From positions 1 to 36,282 of IMG/VR virus record IMGVR_UViG_3300049005_000019: a stretch of DNA of 36,282 nt. One strand, written 5' to 3'. The position numbers were made by a program, and so were the translations under genes. Of the stretch, positions 14,291 through 20,851 are shown one piece after another. The notes below the pieces were generated by a model, which saw nothing but the letters and a program-made list of their open reading frames with translations, was not told the DNA's origin and did no database searches. This DNA is from a virus. The first letter of the stretch is position 1, and every line of letters starts with the position of its first letter.

Positions 14291-14467
14291 CCAATGACAG
14301 CAGTGACGACCATTTATGCCGTTCCCCCTAGGGCATGTCGAGCTGGGATGGGGATGGGTTTAGTGGGCGCGTGCGCGGAAATATAGGGAAGTGACCCGTT
14401 TGGGGTGTATGCTCACTCGGTATACCCTAGGAGCTAGGGCATAAACGGTCGTCACTGCTGTCATTGG
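14291..14467. repeat. 30-bp inverted repeat flanking a G-rich core: candidate replication origin or divergent control region
   Basis: The left arm (14291-14320, beginning CCAATGACAGCAGTGACG) is the reverse complement of the right arm (14438-14467) at 29 of 30 positions. Weaker matching continues inward, with a shared CCTAGGG. The 117-bp interior contains a G-rich stretch (14345-14367), an A/T-richer patch (GGAAATATAGGG) and a TATACC box. An extra CCAATGAC lies directly outside the left arm. It separates the minus-strand fibre block from the plus-strand primase. Origins often carry such repeats next to the primase gene, but divergent promoter duplication would look similar. Confidence 0.7.
14345..14367 (+). 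other. G-quadruplex motif inside the inverted repeat
   Basis: Four runs of three or more G on the plus strand: GGG (14345-14347), GGGG (14350-14353), GGG (14356-14358) and GGG (14365-14367), with loops of 2, 2 and 6 nt. This meets the usual G3+N1-7 rule for a folded quadruplex. Confidence 0.65.
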
Positions 14468-14474
14468 AGCCCAT

Positions 14475-15419
14475 GTGAACCATTTCGACCATCTGTCGAT
14501 CGCGTTGCAGAACGCGGCGAACGGGTGGCCTCAGTTCCCGGTCGATCAGGAGAAGAGGCCGTTCAAGGGCTTCTTCGACTGGGAGCACAACGCCACCCTG
14601 TCCGCCGAGGCGATCACCGTCTTCGGCACCATCGACCACCCGGGTTGCCTCTGGGCCACCGTCCCCGGCATGGTCGGGAAGACGTGCATCGACATCGACC
14701 AGCACGCTGATAAGCCGGACGGGTTCCGCTCCCTGGCGATGCTCGGCCTGTCGGTGAAAACGCCGCACGTCTACACCTCCGTCTCCGGCAACGGCCGCCA
14801 CGCCTGGTACCAGGGCCGCAGCTCATCCCGGAACGCCCTCTATCCCGGCATCGACCGCAAGTCGGTGGGCGGCTACGTGGTGACCCCGTATCTGCTGCCA
14901 CCCGTGTCGGAGGTGATGACGCGTCTTCCTGAGGCGTTCCATGGCCGCGACGACGACCACGAGCAGCATCCGTTCAAGGGCGATGCCGCCGGGTGGCTGG
15001 CCGAGCATGCCGGCTTCTCACCTGCTCAGCGAGTGCGTTCGGTGGTGAAGGAGGCGGCACGGGAGGAGTTCCGCGGTCACTCCTCGATGGTGAAGCGGCA
15101 GACCCGTCTGGTGCACCTGGCCCGGGAAGGCCATGGAGGCGTCCCCGAGGCGCTGTCGGAGTTGCGGGAGATGTGGGTGTCTGCCGAGCACGGGAAGAAC
15201 GAGGATCCGGCTGTCGAGTGGCAGACGGCGTTGCTGGGCGCGATCAAGAAGTACGGGGGCGGACGGAATGACAGTGGACGTGGGGTCAGTGGACCCGTTG
15301 ACGGATCAGGCGCTGGCGACAGTGCTGGCAGACGAGCTGCGCGGGGTGGTGCTGCGTACTCCCGGCATGGGGTGGATGGAGCTTCGCCCGGACGGCGCGG
15401 TCTGGTCGCCGCTGAGTGA
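14475..15419 (+). CDS. Bifunctional primase-polymerase (prim-pol, AEP family)
   Basis: A DNA primase/polymerase of the archaeo-eukaryotic type that makes primers for phage replication. KRPFKGFFDWEHNAT (28-41) is the usual N-terminal signature. The metal-binding D-x-D is CIDIDQH (D73, D75), followed by SGNGRHAWY (104-112, H109) and GIDRKSVGGYVVTP (125-138). GTG start with GGAG 6 nt upstream. The frame stays open for 152 nt into the helicase gene. The last 50 residues are Gly/Arg-rich and look like out-of-frame sequence, so the functional protein may end near 15262 or be joined to the helicase by a +1 shift. Confidence 0.85.
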   Translation: MNHFDHLSIALQNAANGWPQFPVDQEKRPFKGFFDWEHNATLSAEAITVFGTIDHPGCLWATVPGMVGKTCIDIDQHADKPDGFRSLAMLGLSVKTPHVYTSVSGNGRHAWYQGRSSSRNALYPGIDRKSVGGYVVTPYLLPPVSEVMTRLPEAFHGRDDDHEQHPFKGDAAGWLAEHAGFSPAQRVRSVVKEAAREEFRGHSSMVKRQTRLVHLAREGHGGVPEALSELREMWVSAEHGKNEDPAVEWQTALLGAIKKYGGGRNDSGRGVSGPVDGSGAGDSAGRRAARGGAAYSRHGVDGASPGRRGLVAAE

Positions 15420-16671
15420 TCAGGTGATGCTCGACCGGGTCTCCAAGCTGGTCGCTGCGATCGGTGGCCGGATCGTGCTGGAGGCAGGCCTGGAGAAAGT
15501 GTCGAAGTTCGCCGTCGTCGGGTCGAAGAAGAAAGCCTCCGACGTGCTGGCGCTGCTGGCCGGTCAGCTCCAGGAGTTCGATTCGGTGTTCGACGCGAAG
15601 TCGTTCCTGTTCAACTGCCCTAACGGGGTGGTGAACCTGCGGACGAAGAAGTTCCGGAAGCACAAGCCGTCCGACCGGTTCCTGAAGGTGGCCGGCTGCG
15701 ACTACATCCCGGGGGCGGTTTCACGGGAGTGGCTGCAAGCCTGGTCGGCGGTGGACGAGGAGACAGCCCCATGGCTCCGCCTCCGTCTCGGCCAAGCCCT
15801 CACCGGTGAACGCCCAGCCGATGATCGGGTGCTGTTCCTCCGCGGAGAGGGAGCAAACGGGAAGTCGGTGATCATGGACGCCGTATCGCTCTCGATCGGC
15901 GGCTACGGCCTGGCCGCTCCTCCTCGAGTCCTGTTGTCCTCCCCGTCGGATCATTCGACGGAGCTGATGACGCTGAAAGGCGTCCGAATGGCGTTCCTGG
16001 AGGAGCTGCCCGACCAGCACCTGTCGGGCGCTCAACTGAAGCGCCTGTCCGGTCCACGGGAGATCACGGCCCGACTGATCGGGGAGAACAACGTGTCGTT
16101 CCCGGCCGCGTTCAGCCTGTTCGTCACCACGAACTATCCGCTGCGCACGCCTGACACCGACTACGGGACCTGGCGTCGGTTCGCGATCGTGCCGTTCTTC
16201 TTCAAGTACGTGGATGAGCCGGTGGCGGAACTGCAAGGCGAGCGGAAGCGGGACGGCGCCCTGAAGCGGTGGTCAGAACGGGTCGCCGATCCAGGCGTGT
16301 TGGCGTGGCTGATCGACGCAGCGGTAGATGCCGAGCGGGACAAGGTGGCGTTCACGACGTTGCCCCGACCGGTGCAGATCGCCACCGATGAGGCGGAGCG
16401 GGAGAACGACACGATCTCCCAGTTCTGCGCGGAACGGCTGGTGCTCGAGCAGGGTGCGACGTTGGGGAAGACGGAGATGCACCGCGCCTACGCCGAGTGG
16501 GCTCGAGGCCAGGGCCTGTCTCCGGCGTCCGGCCCGACGTTCCGTGCCCGGTTCAAATCGACAGAGTTCGGCAAGCACGTCGACGAGTCGAGGTCGTCGA
16601 CCGCTCGGTCATGGCTGGGTGTCCGGCTGGCACAACGCCTGCCCTACGTATCGGAGGTTCCTGATGTCTGA
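15268..16671 (+). CDS. SF3 replicative helicase (D5/P4-type)
   Basis: A 467-residue DNA helicase. After a D5 N-terminal region (about 90-180, with NCPNGVVNLRTKKFRKH), the AAA+ SF3 core has Walker A GEGANGKS (193-200), Walker B AFLEELPD (242-249), motif C VTTNYPL (about 285-291) and a downstream GTWRRFAIVPF arginine-finger region. The C-terminal 80 residues look like a winged-helix DNA-binding tail. The ATG lies 1 base out of frame from the prim-pol frame, after GGGGGCGGACGG. In many phages the two are one polypeptide. Together they would prime and unwind at the nearby repeat. Confidence 0.9.
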   Translation: MTVDVGSVDPLTDQALATVLADELRGVVLRTPGMGWMELRPDGAVWSPLSDQVMLDRVSKLVAAIGGRIVLEAGLEKVSKFAVVGSKKKASDVLALLAGQLQEFDSVFDAKSFLFNCPNGVVNLRTKKFRKHKPSDRFLKVAGCDYIPGAVSREWLQAWSAVDEETAPWLRLRLGQALTGERPADDRVLFLRGEGANGKSVIMDAVSLSIGGYGLAAPPRVLLSSPSDHSTELMTLKGVRMAFLEELPDQHLSGAQLKRLSGPREITARLIGENNVSFPAAFSLFVTTNYPLRTPDTDYGTWRRFAIVPFFFKYVDEPVAELQGERKRDGALKRWSERVADPGVLAWLIDAAVDAERDKVAFTTLPRPVQIATDEAERENDTISQFCAERLVLEQGATLGKTEMHRAYAEWARGQGLSPASGPTFRARFKSTEFGKHVDESRSSTARSWLGVRLAQRLPYVSEVPDV

Positions 16672-16852
16672 GTTGTGGGTGGCTTGGAACGACGAGATGG
16701 CGGAAGGGTATTACGACATCGTCGGTCCTTTCACAGGCAGCGAGGAGGCGATTCAGTTCGCTGAATCGCGTGGGGACGGTTGGACGGCTGGGGCGTTGAC
16801 CAATCCGATGAGATGGAAGCCGTTGCTCTATCCCTGGGAAGTCAAAAAGTGA
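16664..16852 (+). CDS. Small hypothetical protein
   Basis: A 62-residue, Trp-rich protein (MSELWVAWNDEMAEGYYDIVG) ending YPWEVKK. Its ATG lies inside the last codons of the helicase and its TGA overlaps the next start. The sequence VGPFTGSEEAIQFAES looks like a short alpha/beta fold. Unknown function. Confidence 0.68.
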   Translation: MSELWVAWNDEMAEGYYDIVGPFTGSEEAIQFAESRGDGWTAGALTNPMRWKPLLYPWEVKK

Positions 16853-17124
16853 GCTCCACCGTCACCGTCACGCAGCTCCCGTACGCCTACAGCGTGCGAG
16901 GCCGTCTGACGCCGCACGTGGTGAGCGTGTGCCGGCTGTACGTGCAGGGGTACTCGATGGGTCAGGCGGCCGTGCTGCTGGGTATCACGACGCATTCGGC
17001 GCAGGACGCGATCAAGCGGTGCCGAGCGGCTCTGGGTCGTCGAGGTCATCCGGTCAGCAACGCGATCATGCTCAGGAAGGCCCTCCGCGCCGAAGGCTAC
17101 CTGGACGACATCGAGCCGATCTGA
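16849..17124 (+). CDS. Small HTH DNA-binding protein
   Basis: A 91-residue protein with a helix-turn-helix similar to sigma-70 region 4 or LuxR-type domains: VSVCRLYVQGYSMGQAAVLL (26-45) and GITTHSAQDAIKRCRAALG (46-63). It probably binds DNA as a transcription or replication factor. GTG start overlaps the previous TGA. It is the last gene before a strong bidirectional terminator. Confidence 0.72.
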   Translation: MSSTVTVTQLPYAYSVRGRLTPHVVSVCRLYVQGYSMGQAAVLLGITTHSAQDAIKRCRAALGRRGHPVSNAIMLRKALRAEGYLDDIEPI

Positions 17125-17130
17125 AACACC

Positions 17131-17161
17131 GGCCCGTGAGCAAGGGAAGGGCTCACGGGCC
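17131..17161. terminator. Bidirectional terminator
   Basis: A perfect 11-bp stem, GGCCCGTGAGC (17131-17141) and GCTCACGGGCC (17151-17161), with a 9-nt loop, lies 6 nt after the plus-strand HTH gene. The minus-strand gene's stop (17153-17155) is inside the right arm. It separates convergent transcripts. Confidence 0.78.
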
Positions 17162-17392
17162 GGGTGTGGTCGATTCTGCCGGAAAGACCTCGTGCCAATC
17201 CGTCAACAGTTCTGCGGCACTACGCAGCACCCATTCATGAGTCGACTTCCTGACGCAGCGGTACTTCTTCGCCCGAGAGTCGTAGGACGAGACCCGCACG
17301 ACGAACAATTCGTACGGATCAACCGCTCCGTTTAGCTCAAAGCTACGGCCTAGTAGTGGATAGACGGCGAGCATGTCTGCATTCCAGGCCAT
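17153..17392 (-). CDS. Hypothetical protein downstream of the RHH gene
   Basis: A 79-residue protein (MAWNADMLAVYPLLGRSFEL) with alternating strands and helices (YELFVVRVSSYDSRAKKYRCV, SAAELLTDWHEVF). Its ATG overlaps the TGA of the ribbon-helix-helix gene (TGATG), so the two are a coupled pair. Such pairing is seen both in autoregulated repressor operons and toxin-antitoxin modules, but the sequence matches no toxin family I recognise. Confidence 0.65.
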   Translation of the reverse strand: MAWNADMLAVYPLLGRSFELNGAVDPYELFVVRVSSYDSRAKKYRCVRKSTHEWVLRSAAELLTDWHEVFPAESTTPGP

Positions 17393-17619
17393 CACTCGCT
17401 CCCTGTCTTCGGTCCGAGGTCGATCTTCTCGACGCCGACGGGGTCGGTGGTGAGGACGTCTCCGTAGCCGGCTTTGCGGATCCCGGCGTGCAGGAAGGAG
17501 CGCAGCACCTCGGTCTTGTGCAGCTCCTCCCGTTCGGCGACGTCTTCGACGAGTCGGCCGACGTCGGTGGAGACCATGAGGACGAGCTGGACGGGGTACT
17601 TGGAACTTCGGATCGCCAT
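17392..17619 (-). CDS. Ribbon-helix-helix DNA-binding protein, candidate phage repressor
   Basis: A 75-residue protein with the RHH (Arc/CopG) pattern: beta strand PVQLVLMVSTD (9-19), helix A GRLVEDVAEREEL (21-33) and helix B HKTEVLRSFLHAGIRKA (34-50), plus a short tail. RHH dimers bind palindromic or repeated operators through the paired strands. The ATG at 17619 is 6 nt from TAGTAT (17626-17631), a leaderless start. A GTTGAC palindrome at 17632-17644 controls both this gene and the divergent early operon, the classic layout of an autoregulated repressor. That it binds the genome-wide palindromes is inference. Confidence 0.72.
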   Translation of the reverse strand: MAIRSSKYPVQLVLMVSTDVGRLVEDVAEREELHKTEVLRSFLHAGIRKAGYGDVLTTDPVGVEKIDLGPKTGSE

Positions 17620-17625
17620 GTCCAG

Positions 17626-17659
17626 ATACTAGTTGACAATCAACGGATCAGGGTAGAGT
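17626..17659. promoter_or_regulatory. Divergent promoters sharing a central operator palindrome
   Basis: GTTGACAATCAAC (17632-17644) forms the -35 (TTGACA, 17633-17638) of a plus-strand promoter with TAGAGT (17654-17659) at 15 bp. On the minus strand it abuts TAGTAT (17626-17631), which is 6 nt from the ATG of the RHH gene. A protein bound here would block both. Confidence 0.65.
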
Positions 17660-17662
17660 GTC

Positions 17663-17720
17663 GGTGGTGGCGAGCGGTCCGTTCTTCCCCGTGCCGGGGT
17701 CCAGTCCGCTCGCCACCACC
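17663..17720 (+). promoter_or_regulatory. Long stem-loop at the 5' end of the early operon mRNA
   Basis: GGTGGTGGCGAGCGG (17663-17677) pairs perfectly with CCGCTCGCCACCACC (17706-17720): 15 bp, with an inner CCCCG/CGGGG hairpin (17687-17691/17695-17699) in the 28-nt loop. With -10 at 17654-17659 the transcript would start within the left arm, leaving a hairpin at the extreme 5' end, 24 nt before the first ATG. mRNA stabilisation or attenuation is likely; no U-tract follows. Confidence 0.65.
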
Positions 17721-17744
17721 TCACCGAGAAGGAGCCGCCGCCCC

Positions 17745-17978
17745 ATGTCAGATCAGTTGCCCCCGGAGGGCGAGCCCGTACGGCTTGCTCCTCCGTTCGA
17801 GAAGATCACTGTGCAGTACCCGTTCCACTGGGCACAGCCGAATCGTGTGCACGTCTTCGACGAGAAGGACGGCAACGGCACGGTCTATGGCCCCGAATGG
17901 GCTCGAGCCCTCGCTGAGGGCATCCTGACCGCGATGGACGGCCCCGGCCACTGGACGCCCGAGGGTGAGGCGATCTGA
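17745..17978 (+). CDS. Small hypothetical protein, first gene of the early operon
   Basis: A 77-residue protein (MSDQLPPEGEPVRLAPPFEK) with a beta-rich middle (ITVQYPFHWAQPNRVHVF) and a helix (WARALAEGILTAMD). GAAGGAG lies about 11 nt before the ATG. An in-frame upstream GTG (17658) would start inside the -10 and hairpin and is not used. Stop overlaps the next ATG. No family recognised. Confidence 0.7.
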   Translation: MSDQLPPEGEPVRLAPPFEKITVQYPFHWAQPNRVHVFDEKDGNGTVYGPEWARALAEGILTAMDGPGHWTPEGEAI

Positions 17979-18109
17979 TGACCGACCCTCGAGATTACGG
18001 CCCCACCCCGACGGAGGCGATCCAGCTCGACGTCGACCTGCTGGAGTCGCAGTTCCGCATCGCCCGCATGATGTCGTACGGCCCCCTGAAGGACGAGGCC
18101 GGCGAATGA
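17978..18109 (+). CDS. Mini-protein
   Basis: A 43-residue protein (MTDPRDYGPTPTEAIQLDVD) with one amphipathic helix (DLLESQFRIARMMSY). It is coupled by stop-start overlaps on both sides (TGATG upstream, ATGA downstream), which supports it as real despite its size. Unknown function. Confidence 0.6.
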   Translation: MTDPRDYGPTPTEAIQLDVDLLESQFRIARMMSYGPLKDEAGE

Positions 18110-18543
18110 GCGACTTCGATCCCGGCGAGGGGTGGCGCTCCATCGGGAAGAACTTGATCCCTGAGGGCGCCGAGTCCATCGTGCATGCGACCGGTCCAAC
18201 TGAATGGACGGCCTGGGTTCGTGAGGACCCGAAGCCTCCGCTCCCAACCGCCCGCTACACGGTCATCCTGGTCAACTGGAAGGACGAGTCGGACACTTCT
18301 CCTGTCCTGATCCGTCTCGGGTCTCCTACCCGCCCTCAGTGGCTGACGGACGCCGGTGAGATCGTCGGGAACGCCGACTGGGTGGAACGTCACATCACCG
18401 GTTTCGAGATCCTGTCCGAGCCACGCGCCGTGACCGCTAAGGCCCTGCTCGAAGAGGTCCGCGAGTATCTGCCACTCGGCTTCGACGACCCCTCTCAGCA
18501 CCAACTCGACCTGCTGGCGGATGAGTTCGGGGTCGACGCATGA
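18106..18543 (+). CDS. Hypothetical protein
   Basis: A 145-residue protein. The N-terminal 95 residues are beta-rich (TEWTAWVRED, RYTVILVNWKDESDTSPVL), followed by a helical C-terminus (AKALLEEVREYLP, QHQLDLLADEFGVDA). Codon use matches neighbours. Not recognised. Confidence 0.72.
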   Translation: MSDFDPGEGWRSIGKNLIPEGAESIVHATGPTEWTAWVREDPKPPLPTARYTVILVNWKDESDTSPVLIRLGSPTRPQWLTDAGEIVGNADWVERHITGFEILSEPRAVTAKALLEEVREYLPLGFDDPSQHQLDLLADEFGVDA

Positions 18544-18884
18544 GCAGCACCCGAGACCTCCTGGACGCCCTCCGTCGTGCCGAGGTCGCTGAGGCGAAGC
18601 TGGCGCGCAATCTCTCACAGACGCAGCAGATTCGAGGTCGTTTTCGAGGTATGACAACCCATGATGCACTTACGTTTCTTATGCGAGAGCATAATTGGAC
18701 CGATGATGCCAACATGGATAACCTTGCAGATGATATTCTTTCTCTATTATTACCTGCCGACAATGTTGTTTTAACAATTGAAGAAGCTAATAGAGCAGCT
18801 CAATGGTTCGATGAGTTGACTGATGTTGTTCCATTTTCAGGGGCAGATCTGAGCCTGTCAGATAAGTTGCAGGGTATTCAATGA
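18540..18884 (+). CDS. Chimeric-composition hypothetical protein
   Basis: A 114-residue helical protein (MSSTRDLLDALRRAEVAEAK). The first 110 bp have the GC-rich codon use of the phage, but from about 18650 to 18865 the DNA becomes strikingly A/T-rich (TTTTAACAATTGAAGAAGC). The protein has DALTFLMREHNW and IEEANRAAQWFDEL helices. The change of composition inside one frame suggests a recent recombination join. Function unknown. Confidence 0.7.
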   Translation: MSSTRDLLDALRRAEVAEAKLARNLSQTQQIRGRFRGMTTHDALTFLMREHNWTDDANMDNLADDILSLLLPADNVVLTIEEANRAAQWFDELTDVVPFSGADLSLSDKLQGIQ

Positions 18885-19240
18885 GACGCCCTGACCAGCC
18901 GACCGGTGAGGTGCCAGAGTTGAACCTGACCCGTCGCCTGAACCCGATCACTCACCCGACGGAGATCATCCGGCGGGTGGAGACGCGGATGGCGGAACGG
19001 CAGAGGCCGGACCGCCTGTTGGACTTCCTGCTGAAAGGTGCCGTCTTCCTGATCCCGGTGGGGACTTTCTTCGCCGTCCTGGCGGCCTTGAACGCCCGTC
19101 TGGGCTACCTGATCCTGTTCATGGGCATCATCGCCGCCGGCTGCTGCATGGCGACCTTGGAGACGCTCCTGGACCCCGACCGCCCCGAGCTGGACGAGCG
19201 GCTCTTGTCGGCGCTGAGGAAGGGGTTCCGACATGACTAA
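18881..19240 (+). CDS. Two-span membrane protein
   Basis: A 119-residue protein. Residues 1-50 are basic and soluble (RRLNPITHPTEIIRRVETRM). Two hydrophobic spans follow, about 53-71 (GAVFLIPVGTFFAVLAAL) and 75-94 (LGYLILFMGIIAAGCCMA). The tail is acidic then basic. ATGA overlap upstream. It could be a membrane anchor or superinfection-type protein; no family recognised. Confidence 0.7.
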   Translation: MRRPDQPTGEVPELNLTRRLNPITHPTEIIRRVETRMAERQRPDRLLDFLLKGAVFLIPVGTFFAVLAALNARLGYLILFMGIIAAGCCMATLETLLDPDRPELDERLLSALRKGFRHD

Positions 19241-19475
19241 CTTAGATCGGGTTTCACTCATCGAATTGCTCATGGATAAGCACCTTGCGGTTGATGAGGT
19301 TCTTGACGTTCTGGAGGCGTGCGAGATTGAAGTATCACAAAAAGCCACACATTGTGGCTACATCGATTGCCCCGGCATAGCTGAACCAATTCGAGAGCAA
19401 GAACACGGACCTGAACATCCAACATGCAAAATCCTTCAAGAATTCTGGCTAGCAGTCGAGAGCGGTATTCTTTAA
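19233..19475 (+). CDS. Hypothetical protein with low-GC codon use
   Basis: An 80-residue protein (MTNLDRVSLIELLMDKHLAV) with three Cys and His (HCGYIDCPG, HPTC) in the second half, which may bind a metal. The whole frame is clearly more A/T-rich than its flanks, like the 3' part of the gene at 18540, so it was probably acquired from another source. It ends TAA, uncommon among the stops here. Confidence 0.68.
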   Translation: MTNLDRVSLIELLMDKHLAVDEVLDVLEACEIEVSQKATHCGYIDCPGIAEPIREQEHGPEHPTCKILQEFWLAVESGIL

Positions 19476-19628
19476 ATGACCGGCTCGTCGTGGTGGATGT
19501 TCGCGGAGATGAGCGGGCAGGATCGGATGAAGCAGTTCGTGCGGACCCGTCTGCTCCACCTGAAGACGATCCTCTGGTACCGCCCCGTCTACGGCTTCCT
19601 GAAGCGCTGGACATCGAGGCCGTGGTGA
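19476..19628 (+). CDS. Small basic aromatic protein
   Basis: A 50-residue protein (MTGSSWWMFAEMSGQDRMKQ) rich in Arg, Lys and Trp (FVRTRLLHLKTILWYRPVYG), starting immediately after the previous TAA and overlapping the next gene's GTG. Amphipathic; membrane-surface or nucleic-acid association is possible but unproven. Confidence 0.58.
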   Translation: MTGSSWWMFAEMSGQDRMKQFVRTRLLHLKTILWYRPVYGFLKRWTSRPW

Positions 19629-19753
19629 AACTGAAGTGCCTCCTGTGCGGCCATCAATGGCACATGGAGAGATGGAACTTCGGCGAGCCCCGACACGATC
19701 GTCTCTACATCGTCGTCGCCGTCTGCTCCTCCTGCGGGAAGGTGCGCTCATGA
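19625..19753 (+). CDS. Zinc-ribbon mini-protein
   Basis: A 42-residue protein, MKLKCLLCGHQWHMERW..., with C5-x2-C8 and VCSSCGK near the C-terminus: a clean two-knuckle zinc ribbon. It has the same length and plan as the mini-protein at 7116. GTGA and ATGA overlaps link it to both neighbours. Confidence 0.66.
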   Translation: MKLKCLLCGHQWHMERWNFGEPRHDRLYIVVAVCSSCGKVRS

Positions 19754-20397
19754 CTGACCATCGGGCCGATGAGCTGAAGAAAGGCGACGTCCTGTCGATC
19801 CGGGGCGACAGGTGGACGGTGGTGAAGGCGAAGGTGCACGGGAAGCACGTCCGTCTCACCATCGACGGCCGGCGGGGTTCGTTCACCGATGACGTGAAGG
19901 TCCGCACCCTCTACGATGTGATCGATGTGAAGCGGGCTGGCGAAACGGGTTCGAGTACCCGTCCTAGGTCCACGGGGACTCCCGGCCCGCTTCACTCCCC
20001 CGATGGCGCTCAGACCAAATGGGCCGAGCCGCAGGAGTCCGCCGACGCCGGCCGGGAGTGGTCGGACGTGCTGAAGCGTGAGCGGCCGATCGTCGACCAC
20101 CTCGGCGCACGCCTGGTCGGTGTCGAGGTGGAGGACGGGAAGCTCATCGTCCCTTCCGTCACCGACGCCACGATCCTCGGCCACCTGGCGACGATGCACA
20201 GCCGTCGGTTCGACGGCGTCACGCTCAACGAGGCGAAGGCCTGGGCGAGGAAGAACGACCCGGGCGGAACCTCGACGGCGGTCCAGACGATGGACGCCCT
20301 CACCCTCGAGCGTGCCCACGAACTGCACGCCCAGCTCCACGTCGACTTCATGTCCCTGGAGCGCCCACATTGGCATAGAGAGCGAGCCCCGAGATGA
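19750..20397 (+). CDS. Hypothetical protein with SH3-like N-terminus
   Basis: A 215-residue protein. Residues 1-60 (ELKKGDVLSIRGDRWTVVKA, KHVRLTIDGRRGSFTDDV) look like a small beta-barrel (SH3/KOW-like). A disordered Ser/Thr/Pro-rich linker (70-100) follows, and then an alpha/beta C-terminal part (VGVEVEDGKLIVPSV, HLATMHSRRFDGVTL). Nucleic-acid binding is a guess. Confidence 0.7.
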   Translation: MTDHRADELKKGDVLSIRGDRWTVVKAKVHGKHVRLTIDGRRGSFTDDVKVRTLYDVIDVKRAGETGSSTRPRSTGTPGPLHSPDGAQTKWAEPQESADAGREWSDVLKRERPIVDHLGARLVGVEVEDGKLIVPSVTDATILGHLATMHSRRFDGVTLNEAKAWARKNDPGGTSTAVQTMDALTLERAHELHAQLHVDFMSLERPHWHRERAPR

Positions 20398-20624
20398 GCG
20401 AACGCCGAACAACCGTCGTTGTTCCTACTCGAGATCACATTGTCACTTTGACGGGAGACCTCGATGACGACGCTGAATACTGGACTTCCATGTTCATTGA
20501 AGGTCTCGTCAAGGGCATCAAGCGAGGAGATGCGACCGTGCTCTCGGAACCCTGGACGATCAAGTACACACCTCGAGCACAAACACCGAGGAAGCAGATT
20601 CGTCTGAGAATGTTCCCCTCATGA
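20394..20624 (+). CDS. Small hypothetical protein
   Basis: A 76-residue protein (MSERRTTVVVPTRDHIVTLT) with a beta-strand N-terminus, an acidic middle (DLDDDAEYW) and a basic C-terminus (RAQTPRKQIRLRMF). Slightly less GC-rich than its neighbours. Stop-start overlaps on both sides. Unknown. Confidence 0.65.
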   Translation: MSERRTTVVVPTRDHIVTLTGDLDDDAEYWTSMFIEGLVKGIKRGDATVLSEPWTIKYTPRAQTPRKQIRLRMFPS

Positions 20625-20752
20625 GTCCTGAGCAGAAACTGCATCTGATCGACAGCGAGATCACCCGCTTCCTGGATGACGAGCGGGTGGACGAGGATCT
20701 GCGGGAGGCGGTGCATGTGGATCGGGTGCGGCGGATCCTCGAACTGACCTGA
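20621..20752 (+). CDS. Helical mini-protein
   Basis: A 43-residue charged helical protein (MSPEQKLHLIDSEITRFLDD...RVRRILELT), the last gene of the first early sub-operon, ending 13 bp before the operator at 20766. Unknown. Confidence 0.58.
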   Translation: MSPEQKLHLIDSEITRFLDDERVDEDLREAVHVDRVRRILELT

Positions 20753-20765
20753 CGGCGTGTCGCTA

Positions 20766-20794
20766 GTTGACAGTCAACGTCGTACCGGTAGTGT
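20766..20794 (+). promoter_or_regulatory. Promoter with perfect operator palindrome for the nuclease operon
   Basis: GTTGACAGTCAAC (20766-20778), again in CTAGTTGAC context, supplies TTGACA (20767-20772). TAGTGT (20789-20794) follows at 16 bp. Start would be near 20801, giving a leader of about 50 nt before the ATG at 20852. Confidence 0.72.
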
Positions 20795-20851
20795 TCCTCC
20801 TGTCAGCCAGCACGGGTTGACGCCTCCGCCGAACTGAAGGACACCTCCCCC

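Noticed and set aside
17153-17619. Toxin-antitoxin module (RHH antitoxin plus downstream toxin)
   Set aside because: The RHH gene and coupled partner fit the layout, but the partner shows no recognisable toxin motif and the operator is shared with many other phage promoters, favouring a repressor role.
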